Below are positions 1 through 11,535 of a stretch of DNA of 64,000 nucleotides, one piece after another; within the stretch, counting starts at the first letter, position 1; every line of letters begins with the position of its first letter. Both the position numbers and the translations under genes were made by a program. The DNA is taken from positions 40,294,797 to 40,358,796 of the forward strand of contig JASXTE010000004.1 of NCBI GenBank assembly GCA_030280995.1. Reading direction: 5' to 3'. Under the pieces are notes generated by a model, which did no database searches, was not told where the DNA came from, and was given only the letters and a program-made list of their open reading frames with translations. Origin of the DNA: Hemileia vastatrix (lineage: Eukaryota > Basidiomycota > Pucciniomycetes > Pucciniales > Zaghouaniaceae).

Positions 1-600
1 TAGGAGAAAATTTAGGAGTTGGAAGAGAATTTTGTAGTTTGATTTGGAATTATTAGGTGGATTTAAAATATTAAATAAAGGACTAAACTTTAGAGGCAGG
101 AAATAAGGTTTCAGAAAAGCTGAAGGGGGAAACTGGAAAGATAGGATTAGGATCTTGAGAAGGAGAGGAAGCTTAGGATTGGATTTTTCAGGGGATGAAG
201 CTGTTTTGGCCTTTATATTTTTGAAGAAGGTTGGGACTTCTACAGTCTCTTTTTAGGAATGCTTTAATCAGGTAGAACTTCTGTGCCAGTATAGACATTT
301 TTTCTGGATGGAATAATTGGATGATTACATTTGATTTTATTGAGCCTACATAGATCACAGGCAGTTCTTCAAGGAAGACAAGGGTTTGAGATCAGACAAG
401 GAACCTTGTATTTTTTGCAAGGTTCACATGGGAAAGCTAGATATTTTGAAGACATATTAAGGTCATGTTTATCAAAAGATGAAGTGAAATAGTTTATCAG
501 GAGTGGATTGGAGTAGATGGTTGAAGAGGTTGAAGAGAAGATGAATATGTGATTGATCAAATGTGAAAATTTAAGAATGGGGAAATTCTTCATTTGAAGG
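1..600 (-). pseudogene. Decayed LTR-retrotransposon gag, N-terminal part
   Basis: Read on the minus strand, a 74-residue open stretch (593 to 369) ends in a cysteine cluster of the form C-x2-C-x6-C (CEPCKKYKVPC). Beyond it the frame is broken by stops and shifts down to base 1. The same cluster, followed by a second C-x2-C, is seen in the gag remnant at 20587-20974. The downstream part (about 60-250) also matches that copy, in the stretch with KAKTASS and the FLKPYFLPLKF-like segment. The copies therefore derive from one retroelement family whose gag carries a zinc-binding-like cysteine cluster. The upstream side (601-1663) matches the LTR/leader half at 35400-38432. No intact product is expected. 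The assignment to gag rests on position just after the LTR and on the cysteine cluster, not on a full gag fold. Confidence 0.5.
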
Positions 601-1663
601 AGGATGTGGAAGTCTAGAGATTAGTATGGCACTTAAAATTTTTCAAGGATGATTTGGGATGGATTTTTTAAAGATTGGAAAGGCCAATATAATTTAATAT
701 ATTATTTATTTAAAAATAGGGTGGTTTTATGTTGTTAAAAGGGTTAATTTTACCACTTAAGATGAAATAATTATTTAATGGTCAATAAAAAAAATAATAG
801 TCTCAAACATGCACTGAAATGAGATTCAGGAGTCTCAGGAACCTTTGTAAATTTTCTGGGAATTTTTACTATTTTTCTTCTATTTTTAATAGTTTAATAA
901 AATTTTTTTGATTATTTTTGATTTTTCATAATTTACTTAACCTTGATAATTTTTAATTAGATGAATAAGGATATGTGGACTATGAAAACAAGTTGGAAAT
1001 TTAGAGGAAAAGTATCTCTATCATCTGTGATTTTTCTAGATTTTTTATAAAGTTAAAATATTCTAATTGAGTCTGGAAGTTTGTACAAGCTTTGTACAAA
1101 CTCCAGGATGCTCCAGGTGGGGAAAGTAGGGCACATGAACTAACTATGCATATGCGCCTTTAGACTCAAAATTAGCTTAAAAATATAACTATTATCTAAG
1201 AATAAACCATTAACCACAACAATGAATATCTTAACATTTCATATTTTGTAATACCCTTATAAAATAACACTTTTATATAACACTTCATAAATATTATTCC
1301 ACAACACATAAATATATACTTATAGGGTATCATTTCAAAGGTCTCAACTTCAGGGAACTGATTTTAACATCTGTTCACAAAAACACAAACTTCATATAAA
1401 CATAAATATTCAATAATTTAAATAACTTTTCTAGTACAACTTTACTGTGGTATTTTCTTCATCTTAACTACAAGTACATCAATCCTACCTCTCAAAACAG
1501 TCTAAATAAATTGTTAAACTCGTATTTTTTTTATCAAGTAGAGGTTTAAGTTTAATATATTGAGAAATCTTATTTTACTTAAAGGGACAGTGTTTTCTTC
1601 TGTTTATCCGACTCCCTTGGATTCTGCTTACTTCAAGGTGACTGTAAGAGTCTTTCTACACTG
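601..1663 (-). repeat. LTR and leader of the minus-strand retroelement, copy 1
   Basis: This stretch aligns along its length with 35500-36400 plus 38285-38432. Shared landmarks are the run ATATACTTATAGGGTATCAT (about 1313 and 36203), TTAGACTCAAAATTAG-type text (about 1160 and 36048) and the ATCAAGTAGAGGTT to CAACTCCCTTGGATT segment (about 1534-1615 and 38302-38395). On the minus strand it begins TGTAGAAAGACTC at 1663, a TG start as expected for an LTR, and it leads into the gag start near 593. The exact LTR/leader boundary could not be placed, because both copies diverge gradually and no partner LTR lies in the window. Confidence 0.5.
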
Positions 1664-1936
1664 GAGTTCAATAGGTCAGCTCACTTGGAGATAATTAAAG
1701 TGGACTCTTAATTATTTTCTGTTGATATTTCATTTATGTGAAATTATGTGTTAGATTTTTCTATAAGTTTTTTATCCTTATCAAATTTTTCTATAAATTT
1801 TAAAAAAGGTTCAAGAGGAAAGATAGAATGTATTGTGTTGGATAAAAATTCAAATGGAAATTTGGATAATAGTGATGTTGTTTCTGGAAGTATATTTTCT
1901 GGGCACCATCAAAAGGATAAATTTCAATAAACTTTT

Positions 1937-3028
1937 TGTGGTCTTTCAACATTGGCAGGGGCTTTTGTTGTGTGATTTGGCGTTGTTTATGCATGTCTTT
2001 CTTGACATCTGTTAAGGAATTAGGTATTTTTCTGGTTTTATTCCATAAATATTGGGTTTGCGGGTATATGGGTACTATCATTGGATAGACCCCGGTTTTC
2101 TCTATATTTTATGTCTTGAAGACATTTTTCATATTCTAAGTTTTAAGGGGTCATTTCCTCATTTTTCATTAAAAAAGATAGCTGTCTAATTTTGTTTTTC
2201 ATGTTTTACGGGCTAACCTTAAGTCTTAGGGTTAAGTGCTTAGTACCATTGGATAGAGCTAATTTTTCTCTATATTTCATGTCTCAATGTTGTTATAGTG
2301 AAATTCAGTGTTTTAAAGGTTTTAGTAGTTGTAGTTAGTTTTTCTAAGTAGATTGGGTGTTTTTAGTGGTTCTCTGGCTTCAGGGAGGCCGTGCCGCTTC
2401 AGGCGGCGCCTCCGACGTTGGGCGGCCCACCCGCCTCTGTTTTAGAAGGTTGGGGAGTGCTTCTGGAGGGTTTTTTATGCAATTTGGCAGGTACAGGTGC
2501 CAAATTGGTGGGTGTGCATGGGCTCTTAGAGGGTGGTCTGTGTGTAGATAGTGAATAAGACAGTTTGGGGAAACCTTAATCATCATACAACCATCCAGAG
2601 GTGATATCATTGTTCCTCACTCAGTTTTCACTGTTTTCTGGCCACAATTGGCTGTGTTTGTTGCAAGTGAGTTCTTCATTTAACTTAACTTTGGCAACTG
2701 TTTTCTCTGTTATAGTCTTGCAAGCTATAGCAAGTATTATTGCTGTCTCTGGTGTGGATTTGCAACCTACATCAAGTATCTTTGCTGTCTCTGGTGTGGA
2801 CATTGGTCTACATTTCAGTTCTTTGGTCTGGTAGTCTGTCTGGGGACTACTTTCTTGGCTCATCAAGCAGTCAAGTGTATTGGAAAAGGGGCTTTTGGTA
2901 AACAGGAACCAATTTACTGTAGCAGGTAAATCTCACTTATTTTTCTAAAGGGACAGGGGATTTTCTCTCTGGTTTTTCTCCAACTCCCTTGGTCAAGGCC
3001 TATAGCTAGTACTATAGGATTGTCTACA
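1937..3028. repeat. LTR-like repeat, copy 1 of 2 (1092 bp)
   Basis: The stretch starts TGTGGTC and ends GTCTACA, the inverted TGT/ACA ends of LTRs. It is nearly colinear with 16410-17502 (1093 bp), so both ends are defined by where the two copies stop matching. Inside is an unusual GC- and CpG-rich patch at about 2380-2470. A roughly 40-bp internal duplication follows at about 2725-2805 (two copies of GCTGTCTCTGGTGTGGA). The last 90 bp (GGGACAG ... CAACTCCCTTGG) resemble the ends of the LTR copies at 1663 and 38432, so the families are related. No direct 5-bp target duplication was found at either copy, so calling it a solo LTR is an inference. Confidence 0.5.
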
Positions 3029-3239
3029 TTGTCAAAATCAACAAAAAAATTGGTATAATTAATTCACAAAAAAAACATTTGTGACAATTCTATTTCTATC
3101 CTCCCCAGCAAGAGATTAAACTGCAAAATTTATCTACTGGTGATTTTATGGTGTAAAATTAAGGCTATGATGATGGAAAATTAAGTTAAAAATTATATGG
3201 AAGTGAATGGGATAAAAATTAAAGAATAATTATAATAAT

Positions 3240-6200
3240 TATATTATAAATTATTTTGTTTATGATTCTGATGAAGAAGAAAATTCTGACTATGATCTAT
3301 GTAATGGTGGATCTAGAAGAGATCTTATTTCTCAATTCAAAGTGTATTTCAATGACGAAAAATATAAAAAGGTAGCTAATAATTTAAGACCAATTAATGA
3401 ACCACTTCCAGCTGAATCAAACCCATCTTTGAAGAGGAAAATTTTATAAAGAGTTCCTTATGAAAATCCTTTAGTCAATTATCCACCTGAATTTCTGAAA
3501 AATGAAAAATCAAACTCAAGAGACAGAGTGTTGAAAATTTTGGACCTGAATATTGGTTGTTAGTTGTAGAAAAGGAGATGTTGTTGGATGTGATTATAAA
3601 AAGGGAGAAGGCCATCTCTTTTGTAGAGGAGGAGAGAGGTGTTTTGAAGCATTCTTATGGGGAGCCTTACAAGATTCCTGTTATATTTCAAAAAACATGG
3701 CATCAGAATCTAATTATAATTCTTGAAGCTTTGAAAGATTATTATATTGAAGTAATTAGAGAATGAATTTAAACTGGAATTTATGAAAAGTCTTCATCAA
3801 GTTATTCAATTCCAGTATTCTGTATCAAGAAATCTAACGGCAAGCTCAGGGTAATTCATGATCTTAAGGAACTAAATAGGGTTAAAATAAAAGATACTGG
3901 TATGCTACCTAGTTCAGAAAAGTTTGTTGAAGCATTTTATGGGAAAGTATGTAAAGGGTTAGGAGATTTTATGGGGGATATGATGAGAGATAATTACATC
4001 CTGATTCTAGGCCTCTCACTTATTTTGATACCCCAATTGTATGGTTACAATTAACAACATTACCACAAGGTGCACTAAATTTTGTTGCAGTTTATCAGTC
4101 TCAGGTGGCCTGTATTCTTCAAGATGGAATTCCACAATATTCTGCTATATTTATGGATGATGGTTAAATTAAAGGTCCTTCAACAGATTATGGTAATGAA
4201 TATTTGGAGGAGAATCTAGGGATACAATAACTCATCAGGGAATATGCTTTTGTTCTAAAATGTATATTGTTTAGTATTGAAGAGGCAGGTTTACTTATTT
4301 CTGGCTCAAAGCTCTCTTGTTGTGTACCAATTTTTGAGATTCTTGGTCATGTGGTATGTAGAGAGGGTAGGATTATGTCTAAGAATAAATTCAATTAAAA
4401 TTCTGTCCTGTCCAAGACCCAAAAATACTACTGAAGTGAGAGTAATTTTAGGGGTATTTGTAAATGTTTGAATGTTTATCAACAACTATTCTTCATTGGA
4501 AGCACCATTGAGATGTTTAACTAGGAAGGATGCTGATTAGGAGTGGGATGATGAATGTGAAGAGATGTTTGTGAATTTGAAGAAAGTAGTAGAAGAGGAT
4601 ATTATGCTCCATAAATTAGATTATTTTAAAGGAGCAGGTAGGACTTAGTTGGCTGTTGATTCAAGTTAAATTTCTGCTGGGACAGTCTTGGCTCAGATGA
4701 ATAAAGCTTGTTATATCAGACCAGTCATGTATGAATCTGTTGTCTTTACTGGGGTGGAATCAAGATATTCTCAGCCTAAATTAGAATTTTGTGGTGTGGA
4801 AAAAAATTCTGAAGAAACTTCAAAATGTTTTATGGGGTCAACACTTCATACCACAAGTGTATACAAAATCTTTAATTTAAATGATTAATTCCCCAAGTTT
4901 ACCAAATGCAACCGTGACAAGATGGGTAGCTTTTATTCAACATTTTTCTTTTGAATCAGTTCATAAGCCTGGGAAAACTTTCACTATGCCAGATTGTTTT
5001 CAAGAAGACCACCCACTGAAGAAGATTCCTACTCCGAATAGTTTTATAACAATATATCTGTTATCAAGGCCACCACAAAAGGTGCTGAAGACTTTCCATA
5101 TCTCCCCCATGAGTTTAAACTGGCTGGTTGTATAAATGTGAATAATGATGTGTTTTGGGATGATTTTAGAGAAAACTTATGAAAAAGGTTCATGATAAGT
5201 ATTGTGCTTGTGGAGTTTGATGGTGTAGATAAATTCAGTAAAATATAGGTTGGAGAAGAAATGGTGTATTATGATGAGGATGGTGTAATTTTGTGGGATA
5301 GTAGTAAATTGGTGAATGGTGTATATTTTCGATTACTATACAAGTATTTAAAGAGAGGTTGCTTGATTGTGAAAATTCTGTTAAAAAGAAAATGGACAAA
5401 GAAAAAGTGGGTGATGCTGAAAGGGGTGTTGAAGAGGTTTAGGAAAATTTGGTTAAAGAAAGGTTGGAAGGTTCAGAGGTGGAAGAATAAAAATCTTATG
5501 TGACAAGTAGGCAAATTAAAGCACAAAAAATATTAATGTATTCATTTGAAGGTGATTTTGGTGAAAAGGAAGTGCCCATTTATTTAGTATTGATGGAATT
5601 TCAAGATAAAGTCTGAGGAGAAACAGGATTTAAGTTGAAGATGGTTAAATATTTATTAACTCTAAAAAGGCCAGAGAGTAGTGATGATGATGATAGAGTG
5701 GATATAAAAAGTAAGTTTTGAGGATCTAATTTATCTGGTAGGAGGTTGTTAAAAAGGAGGTTTCCAAATCCTAAATTTTTTGGTATTCAGAGAAAAGGAA
5801 AAAGTTTGTTATGAAATCACTGAGTGAAGAACTTGGGCATAGAGGAGTTTGAGGGTCATATAGGCAAATTTCAAATAAATTTTGGTGGCCTGGAATGAAA
5901 TTGGCTGTTAAAAAGTGGTTTCAGTCATGCAATAAATTTCAAAGAAGAAGATATTTAAGGCCAAAAGAACCTGGACACACAACTGGTGAAAACACTCTTT
6001 TTGGTAGGGTTAGTTTGGGTGCTGTTAATATTAAAGAGGGACAATATAAATATTTAATTGATGCCAGAGATGACTTATCACAATGGGTGGAGGCAGGGAC
6101 TCTTCTTAATTTGAATGCCAAAATGTGAAAGATTTTTTAATATAAGATAGGGTATATAGGTATGGAGTGATGAAGTTGGTAACCATTGATGGAGGTCCTG

Positions 6201-6579
6201 AGTTTGGGGCTGAGTTTGGGGCTGAGTTTGGGGCTGAGTTTGGGGCTGAGTTTGGGGCTGAGTTTAGGGATGCTATATCAAAAGTTGGATCAAAGTTTAG
6301 GGTGGCAACCCCATATTATCTGGAAGCTGAAGGAATGGTATAAAGGGTGCATCAGGTTACCAAGGATTTTTTGGTTAAAATGTGTGGGGTAAGTGCTGAA
6401 AAATGGAGGCACTATTAACCATTGGATTTATTTTCTAACAGAATCACTGCCAAAAGTACAACTGGATATTCAGCTTACAAACTATTATTTGGTCAAAAAG
6501 CAGTTTTAAAAGTTTATTTAAAAACTGAATCATATCTTGGAGTAGATTGGGATACAGTCAAAACTACTTAAGATTTATT
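3240..6579 (+). pseudogene. Decayed Ty3/gypsy pol (RT, RNase H, integrase)
   Basis: Successive plus-strand frames give recognisable pol blocks in the right order, broken by many stops and shifts. They include an RT entry block with KIPVIFQK and, further on, KSNGKLRVIHDL-type text (about 3660-3870). The RT catalytic Asp-Asp follows FM at 4156-4161, and the RNase H primer-grip side reads YESVVFTGVESRYSQPKLEF (about 4730-4800). An HKPGKTFTMPD block (about 4965-4995) closes RNase H. The integrase zinc-finger side (WPGMKL, about 5890) and core (GRVSLGAVNIKEGQYKYLI, about 6004-6060) follow. The core then contains a 12-bp expansion (6200-6271). The frame is cut at 6579 by Harbinger element A and resumes at 13007. 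The element is dead. Confidence 0.8.
6200..6271 (+). repeat. 12-bp in-frame minisatellite inside integrase core
   Basis: Five perfect copies of GAGTTTGGGGCT plus one degenerate copy follow directly after the integrase block reading TIDGGPEF. Each copy adds Glu-Phe-Gly-Ala in the pol frame, so the expansion kept the frame. Confidence 0.9.
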
Positions 6580-6929
6580 AGGGGGTTTCAGTTCTGGTAA
6601 ATATGCACTTAACTTAAGTGCAGATTTCAACCCAAATCAGCACTTAAATTTTGCAAATAAGTCACTTATTTCACAAATGGGTGTCATTTCTGACTTCAAA
6701 TCAGCACTTTTTTCATAATTTTTTTTTCAAAACCACATGTTGGCCACATAATCCCTTCCTTGCCCATAACATCCCTGTCACATGTGACACACTTATCTCC
6801 ATCCTCTCCTCCATCCTCACTGAGATTTGAAACATTTTATTGCAACATTTTAACTAGGCATGTTTTTTCCCTTGTTTTTTCCAACCTCTTTCTTAATCTC
6901 TTTTCTTGTAACATACCAGTTTCATAATT

Positions 6930-8260
6930 CCTCCCCAAAAATACAACACTCAAAAGGCATCTCAAAAAAATTATTCATCACAAAAGTCTTCTTGTAATGC
7001 TAGCCCCTCACCTGAGAAAGCAAAGTCTGGACAGCTAAAAAAGAAGATTATCTTGTCATAATCAACTTCCTCAAAATAAAATTAAATTATGATGCATGTT
7101 TTGGATGTGAGAAGTCCACCTTTATCAAAGGTAAATGGCTTCTTGTTGGTGGAAAATGAAGTAAAGAAAAAAAAGAAAGGGAGAATCAACATCACTCCTA
7201 AGCAAATGAAGGAGAGGTTCAAAAGTTATCAATCAAAATATAAAAAGGCTCATTTTGCTTCCACTTCCACTGGCTTTGGTTTTGATGATGAGGATTTAGA
7301 GATTGAAATTACTACTTTATCTGAAAATCTGAATGTCATTTGTCCTTACTATGAGGAAATGGATATTCTTTTTGGTTCCTGAGTTGATTTCAACCCTTTG
7401 TTTCCACACAATACTACTAAGGATATACCCTCTGGATCCAAACCTTCCTATAATCCTCCTGACACGCCTTTACTTGAAGGAGATCAATCCCCTGAAGCCT
7501 CTCACCATAGTTCAGCCGAAGATGATCCTGACTATCAAGCAGATTAATTAGTTCAGAGCAGATCTGAGTCCTCAGAGCCTGATGTATGTTTACTTTTTCT
7601 TTTTTCTTAAATTATTCTCTAAATTTCTCTTTCTGTCTTTCATTCTTTCTTTTCTAGTATCCTCCTACTCCTACTCAAACTCAAATTCCAAAAAAGATTA
7701 TCAATCCCACAAATGAGAATCACGCTTTGGAAGCTGCTTTAGATGAACTTCCTGAACCCTCTAGCTCAAATTCCAAACTAAAGTGTTGAGCCTCAACATC
7801 AATGAACTTGAATCATCTTTCAAAAGGTGGTAATACTTCATCCAGCTCTTTTGCTTCCCTTGATGATTATTTTGAGAAAAAAGATATAAGTAAGAATAAG
7901 TCACTATGTATCTTATTCAATAACTTATTTTTTCATTTCTCTTTTTGTAGAAAAATCCTATATTGCAAAAAATGCCCTTGACTTTGAGAAGATGAAGTTT
8001 GATCATATGCTAATGAAAGATCAAAGGGACTTAGATTTGGAGGAAATTTTTTTTTGCTTCAATCTAATTTTGAAAAGGCCAGATTTGAGGCAGAGGAGAT
8101 GGAAAGAGTTCATCTTTTCTCAGAGAAATCAAAAGACGCTGAATTTCAAAGAGAAATGGCAAGTCGTGAATTGGAAAAGTAAGAATATTAAAAAAAAAGA
8201 ATTTATTACAGAATGTATAAAAAATGGCCAAAATTATGAGGACATTAAAAAATTACTTGA
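6930..8260 (+). pseudogene. Harbinger ORF2, SANT/Myb-like DNA-binding protein, broken
   Basis: The best-preserved block (7170-7383) reads ITPKQMKERFKSYQSKYKKA, then a TGFGFDDED block, then CPYYEEMDILFGS. This layout matches SANT/Myb-like proteins that accompany PIF/Harbinger transposases. One TGA (7381-7383) interrupts the frame, which continues with a Ser/Pro-rich linker to 7583. Two introns with GT/AG ends can be placed: 7584-7657 and 7890-7950. The last exon (7951 to about 8260) is charged, probably helical, and ends in a FITECIKNGQNYEDIKKLL block. The upstream exon near 6930-7000 matches the small minus-strand exon repeated in element C (33 codons), but its ATG has been lost here. In the family such proteins help the transposase bind element ends. 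This copy is not functional. Confidence 0.6.
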
Positions 8261-8419
8261 CTTTTTTAATTTATTAATTGTTATTTCAGGAAATGTGACA
8301 TTTTTCACATTTAAAGTCTTTTACAAATTTTTTTTGTACATTTTTTGATTATTTTTATGCCTGAATTGTGATTGAGTCACATGCTGAAAAGAAACAGTGT
8401 CTTTACCATCATGTGACTT

Positions 8420-8965
8420 TATTTCAATTTCTGTAGTTCAAGTTTTCAGCTAGACCTCATTAATTTCTTTCAAATTTACTGGTGAAATGCAAAACTTTCA
8501 AGTGAGCAGAAAAGAAACTGCATCTTTTCAGCATGTGAACTGTCTTTTCTCAACACTACATTCTTTTTTTCTTCTTTTTGATTGACCATACAAAATTCTA
8601 ACTCAGGGTTTATCTGTCTATTCTACATCTTTAATTTCTTTCAAATTTACTGATGCAATGGAAAACTCTCAAGTTAGCAGAAAAGACACTGCATCTTTTC
8701 AGCACATGACCTGTTGTTTCTTAACACTACATTCTTTTTTTCTCCTTTTTGATTGACCATACAAGATGCTAACTCAAGGTTTATCTGTCTATTCTACCTC
8801 ATTAATTTCTTTCAAATTTACAGGTGCAATAAAAAACTTTCAAGTGAGCAGAAAGGATGCTGTGTCTTCTCAGCATGTGACCTGTTGTTTCTTCACACTA
8901 CATTCATGTTTTCTCCTTTTTGATTGACCATACAAGATGCTAACTCAAGTTTTATCAGAATATTC
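8420..8965. repeat. 171-bp tandem repeat, about three copies
   Basis: The motif ATTGACCATACAA recurs at 8581, 8752 and 8923, exactly 171 bp apart. The intervening text (AATTTCTTTCAAATTTAC, GCATCTTTTCAGCA) is nearly the same in each unit. It lies between ORF2 and the hairpin cluster of element A and carries no ORF. Confidence 0.85.
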
Positions 8966-9456
8966 TTGATTATTGAACAAGATTTTGGTGAAATAATTGA
9001 AAATGATGCCATGTGACGTTAGTATTACATTTCTTTTACTTAGTTTCACCACAATTTTACTTTCCTGTAGTCCATCTGACATTTTGAACCAGAAAAATGG
9101 AAATAAAGTCATGCAACAGAAAAGATGCTGCCTCTTTTCAGCACGTGACTTCAATCAAATTTCAAGCATAAAAATAATTAAAAAAAAGCAAGAAAAAGAA
9201 ATTTAAATTAAAAAAATACCAAAAAAAAACTACATTCTTGACCACTGCAGCTCTTGAAAAATCTTGAGGGTGGTATCTGGCCCAAAACTAGCACCTTTTT
9301 CTCTCTCTACTAAAGCAATAACACTACCAGGCTTAGATAAAGTCATTTCAAGAGAGAGCACACAGCATCATTTTTTTCTTTGAGAGATAAAGTTTTCAAG
9401 AAAGAATTCTTTTGGCAAGTTGCTTGCAAATGCAAGTGACTTGTGCCAAGTAGTTT

Positions 9457-9669
9457 CCCCAGCAGAAGCTAGTCTGCTGGGGCAACCATGTAATATTTTT
9501 TTCCCCAGAAGACTTGTCTCTGCTGGGGAAAGCTTAAATGGGGCTAAAACTTTTTTTTTCCAAAAATAAAAAGTTGCCCCAGAAGAAGCAAGTCTGCTGG
9601 GGCCAAAAAAAAAAAAATAAAAAAAATTCTAAAAAAAAATGAAGCCCCAGCAGAAGTAAGTCTGCTGGG
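9457..9669. repeat. Cluster of four CCCCAGCAGA / TCTGCTGGGG hairpins
   Basis: Four hairpins of about 26 bp occur at 9457-9482, 9503-9528, 9577-9602 and 9645-9669. The first has a perfect 10-bp stem (CCCCAGCAGA with TCTGCTGGGG) and a 6-base loop; the others carry one to three changes. A half-copy follows at about 9707-9715. They are separated by A/T runs of 20-50 bp. Confidence 0.8.
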
Positions 9670-9845
9670 ACAAAAAAAGCAAAAAAAAAAATTGACTAAA
9701 AAAAAACTGCTGGGACAACAAAAAATTTTTAAAAATGGGGCTTTAACAAAATATGAATGCATAAAAGGTGGGCCTTTTCCAGGAGCTCTGAAGAATCTTT
9801 CCTAAAACACAACTAGGACCAAATTGTTTTGAATTCCTTTTCAAA

Positions 9846-10105
9846 ATTTTCTTAAGATACTCTGCATGATGGTTTAATTATTTGCAGACCTTATGCTATC
9901 ATAAAAAGTTGCTAACAATTTCTTTTCTTTTCTTTTATTTCTTTTTTCTTTTTCTTTTTCTTTTATTTAATTTTTTTTATTTCAGAATTATATTAAACCC
10001 AACCAAAATGAATTTGTATTTATTTTAAATACAAAATTTTGTTGAGATACTGAGCATGTTGGTTCAATTAGTTGTAGACCTTATGCCATCATAAAAATTT
10101 GCTGA
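9846..10105. repeat. Two direct copies of a roughly 180-bp AT-rich unit
   Basis: The blocks at 9846-9915 and 10026-10105 share GAGATACT/AGATACT, GCAT.AT.GTT.AATTA, GCAGACCTTATGC and CATCATAAAAA.TTGCT. In each the block is followed by a TTTTCTTTTCTTTT run. No coding content was seen. Confidence 0.55.
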
Positions 10106-10179
10106 TTTTTTTTTTGGGTTTTTCTTTTCTTTTCTACATAATTGAATTTTTTTTAAATTTCAGAACTATATTATCTAAA

Positions 10180-11355
10180 TGGGTGGACAAAGGTACAATG
10201 GTCAACCAAAAAAAGCTTCTCAAATGCAAATGGCTGGTGAAAGTTTGAAGGATGATGTTGGTTCTGACTTTGAAAAGGTTTAATATAAGGAGTATCCACT
10301 TCTGGAGGGATTTGAAACAAATGAGCCAATACCCTCATCATGTCCTGGATAACACAACACAGGCACCTACTGAATTGCACATGTCTCAGAAAGGCCTTCA
10401 GTTATTCAACCTAAAAATTAAAATATTCATCCTTTTATAGTGAATTAATTCAAACTAAAGGAATTGGCTGAACTTGGTAAACTGGAGGATGCTAAGAAAT
10501 GCTGCAGGTACATGAAACTATTAAGACACTGGTTCAAGACCAATGGTGCTCATCTGGAAGAAGGGGGAGAGGAGAATATGTTTGCTTCTTGAAAATGGTT
10601 AGGGATTCAACATGTATTTGATATAAGTAAGTTAAAAATTTTAAATTTCCAAATTCAAAAAGCTGAATGATGCTTCAGGCCTCTACTGAAATTTGAAAAT
10701 AGATGATGGGGAAGTGAGGGAGTCACTTGGATTTATATTTTCATTTTATTCTTATCAATTTAAAATAATAGCAAAGAAGTACTATGAGGAATCTTTGAAG
10801 ATTGGAGCTGATATAGACCTTCCTTGTTATAATGAGGTGGAGGCTTTTGAGGGAAATCTAACATGGACTTCAGATGGGTTTTCTAACTCTCCCCATAAGG
10901 ATTTGGACAACAGTGAACTTAGTTAAGGTGTCTGGTTTCCAACAACTTTAGATGGAATTTTTGATGAATGCTCTTGGAAAAGCAATAGGCCAAGGCAGAA
11001 TGGAGGTCATTTTGTATTTCCTGAATTGAAATACATGGTTGAGTTCAAAAAGTGTGATAGAATATGGGTTGTTATATGGCCAGCTAATATGCTATACCAT
11101 CAAACAACACCTGTAAAAGAGTTTGGAATTTTTTCAAGGCTTGGGTCATCCATCCAGATAAATAAAAAATTAGCCAATTCTGTTAAAACTTTAAAATTTT
11201 TAATTCCAAATATAGATATTTTGAACTATATTTCTATGAAAGAAAAAGAAAAGTTGGAATTTTTGCATGATAGCTTTCTTTCATTAATTTTAGATGATAA
11301 TACTAAAAAATGGAACAAGTGTATTATTATTACCAAAAATCATGTAAATCATTAG
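10180..11355 (+). pseudogene. Tet-like 2OG-Fe(II) oxygenase remnant inside Harbinger A
   Basis: From 10693 to 11355 one frame is interrupted only by a TAA at 10923-10925. It reads SDGFSNSPHKDLD, then GGHFVFPELKYMVEF, then IWPANMLYHQTTP, then FSRLGSSIQINKKLA. This is the pattern of the fungal Tet-like 2OG-Fe(II) oxygenase family: an H-x-D iron site (His at 10894, Asp at 10900), a distal His at 11098 and an Arg about 13 residues later that would hold 2-oxoglutarate. All four predicted active-site residues are still present. Upstream (10180-10690) the similarity is weaker and the frame shifts. Related enzymes oxidise 5-methylcytosine. Whether this was a passenger of the Harbinger element or arrived separately is open. 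The family call is from motif memory, without alignment. Confidence 0.6.
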
Positions 11356-11535
11356 AAAAGTATATTTAGTAAATGATTTTTAGAAATTATAATGTGATTA
11401 AAAAGTCTAAAGAGAAGAAAAAAGTTTAAGAATAAATCATAGCTAATACTCCCAATGTGCTAGTGTGTTTGGAAGAATTTTCGCCCTTATGCTAGTGGTT
11501 TGAGAAATTTTAGTTTTGGATATAGTTGGAGGTGT

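Noticed and set aside
1937..3028. Solo LTR with target duplication
   Set aside because: No direct 5-bp duplication at either copy; at 16405-17507 the flanks are inverted (TACAT/ATGTA), so only an LTR-like repeat is claimed.
6186..6392. 68-codon ORF with a long LSLG repeat
   Set aside because: It is the shadow of the 12-bp integrase expansion in another frame.
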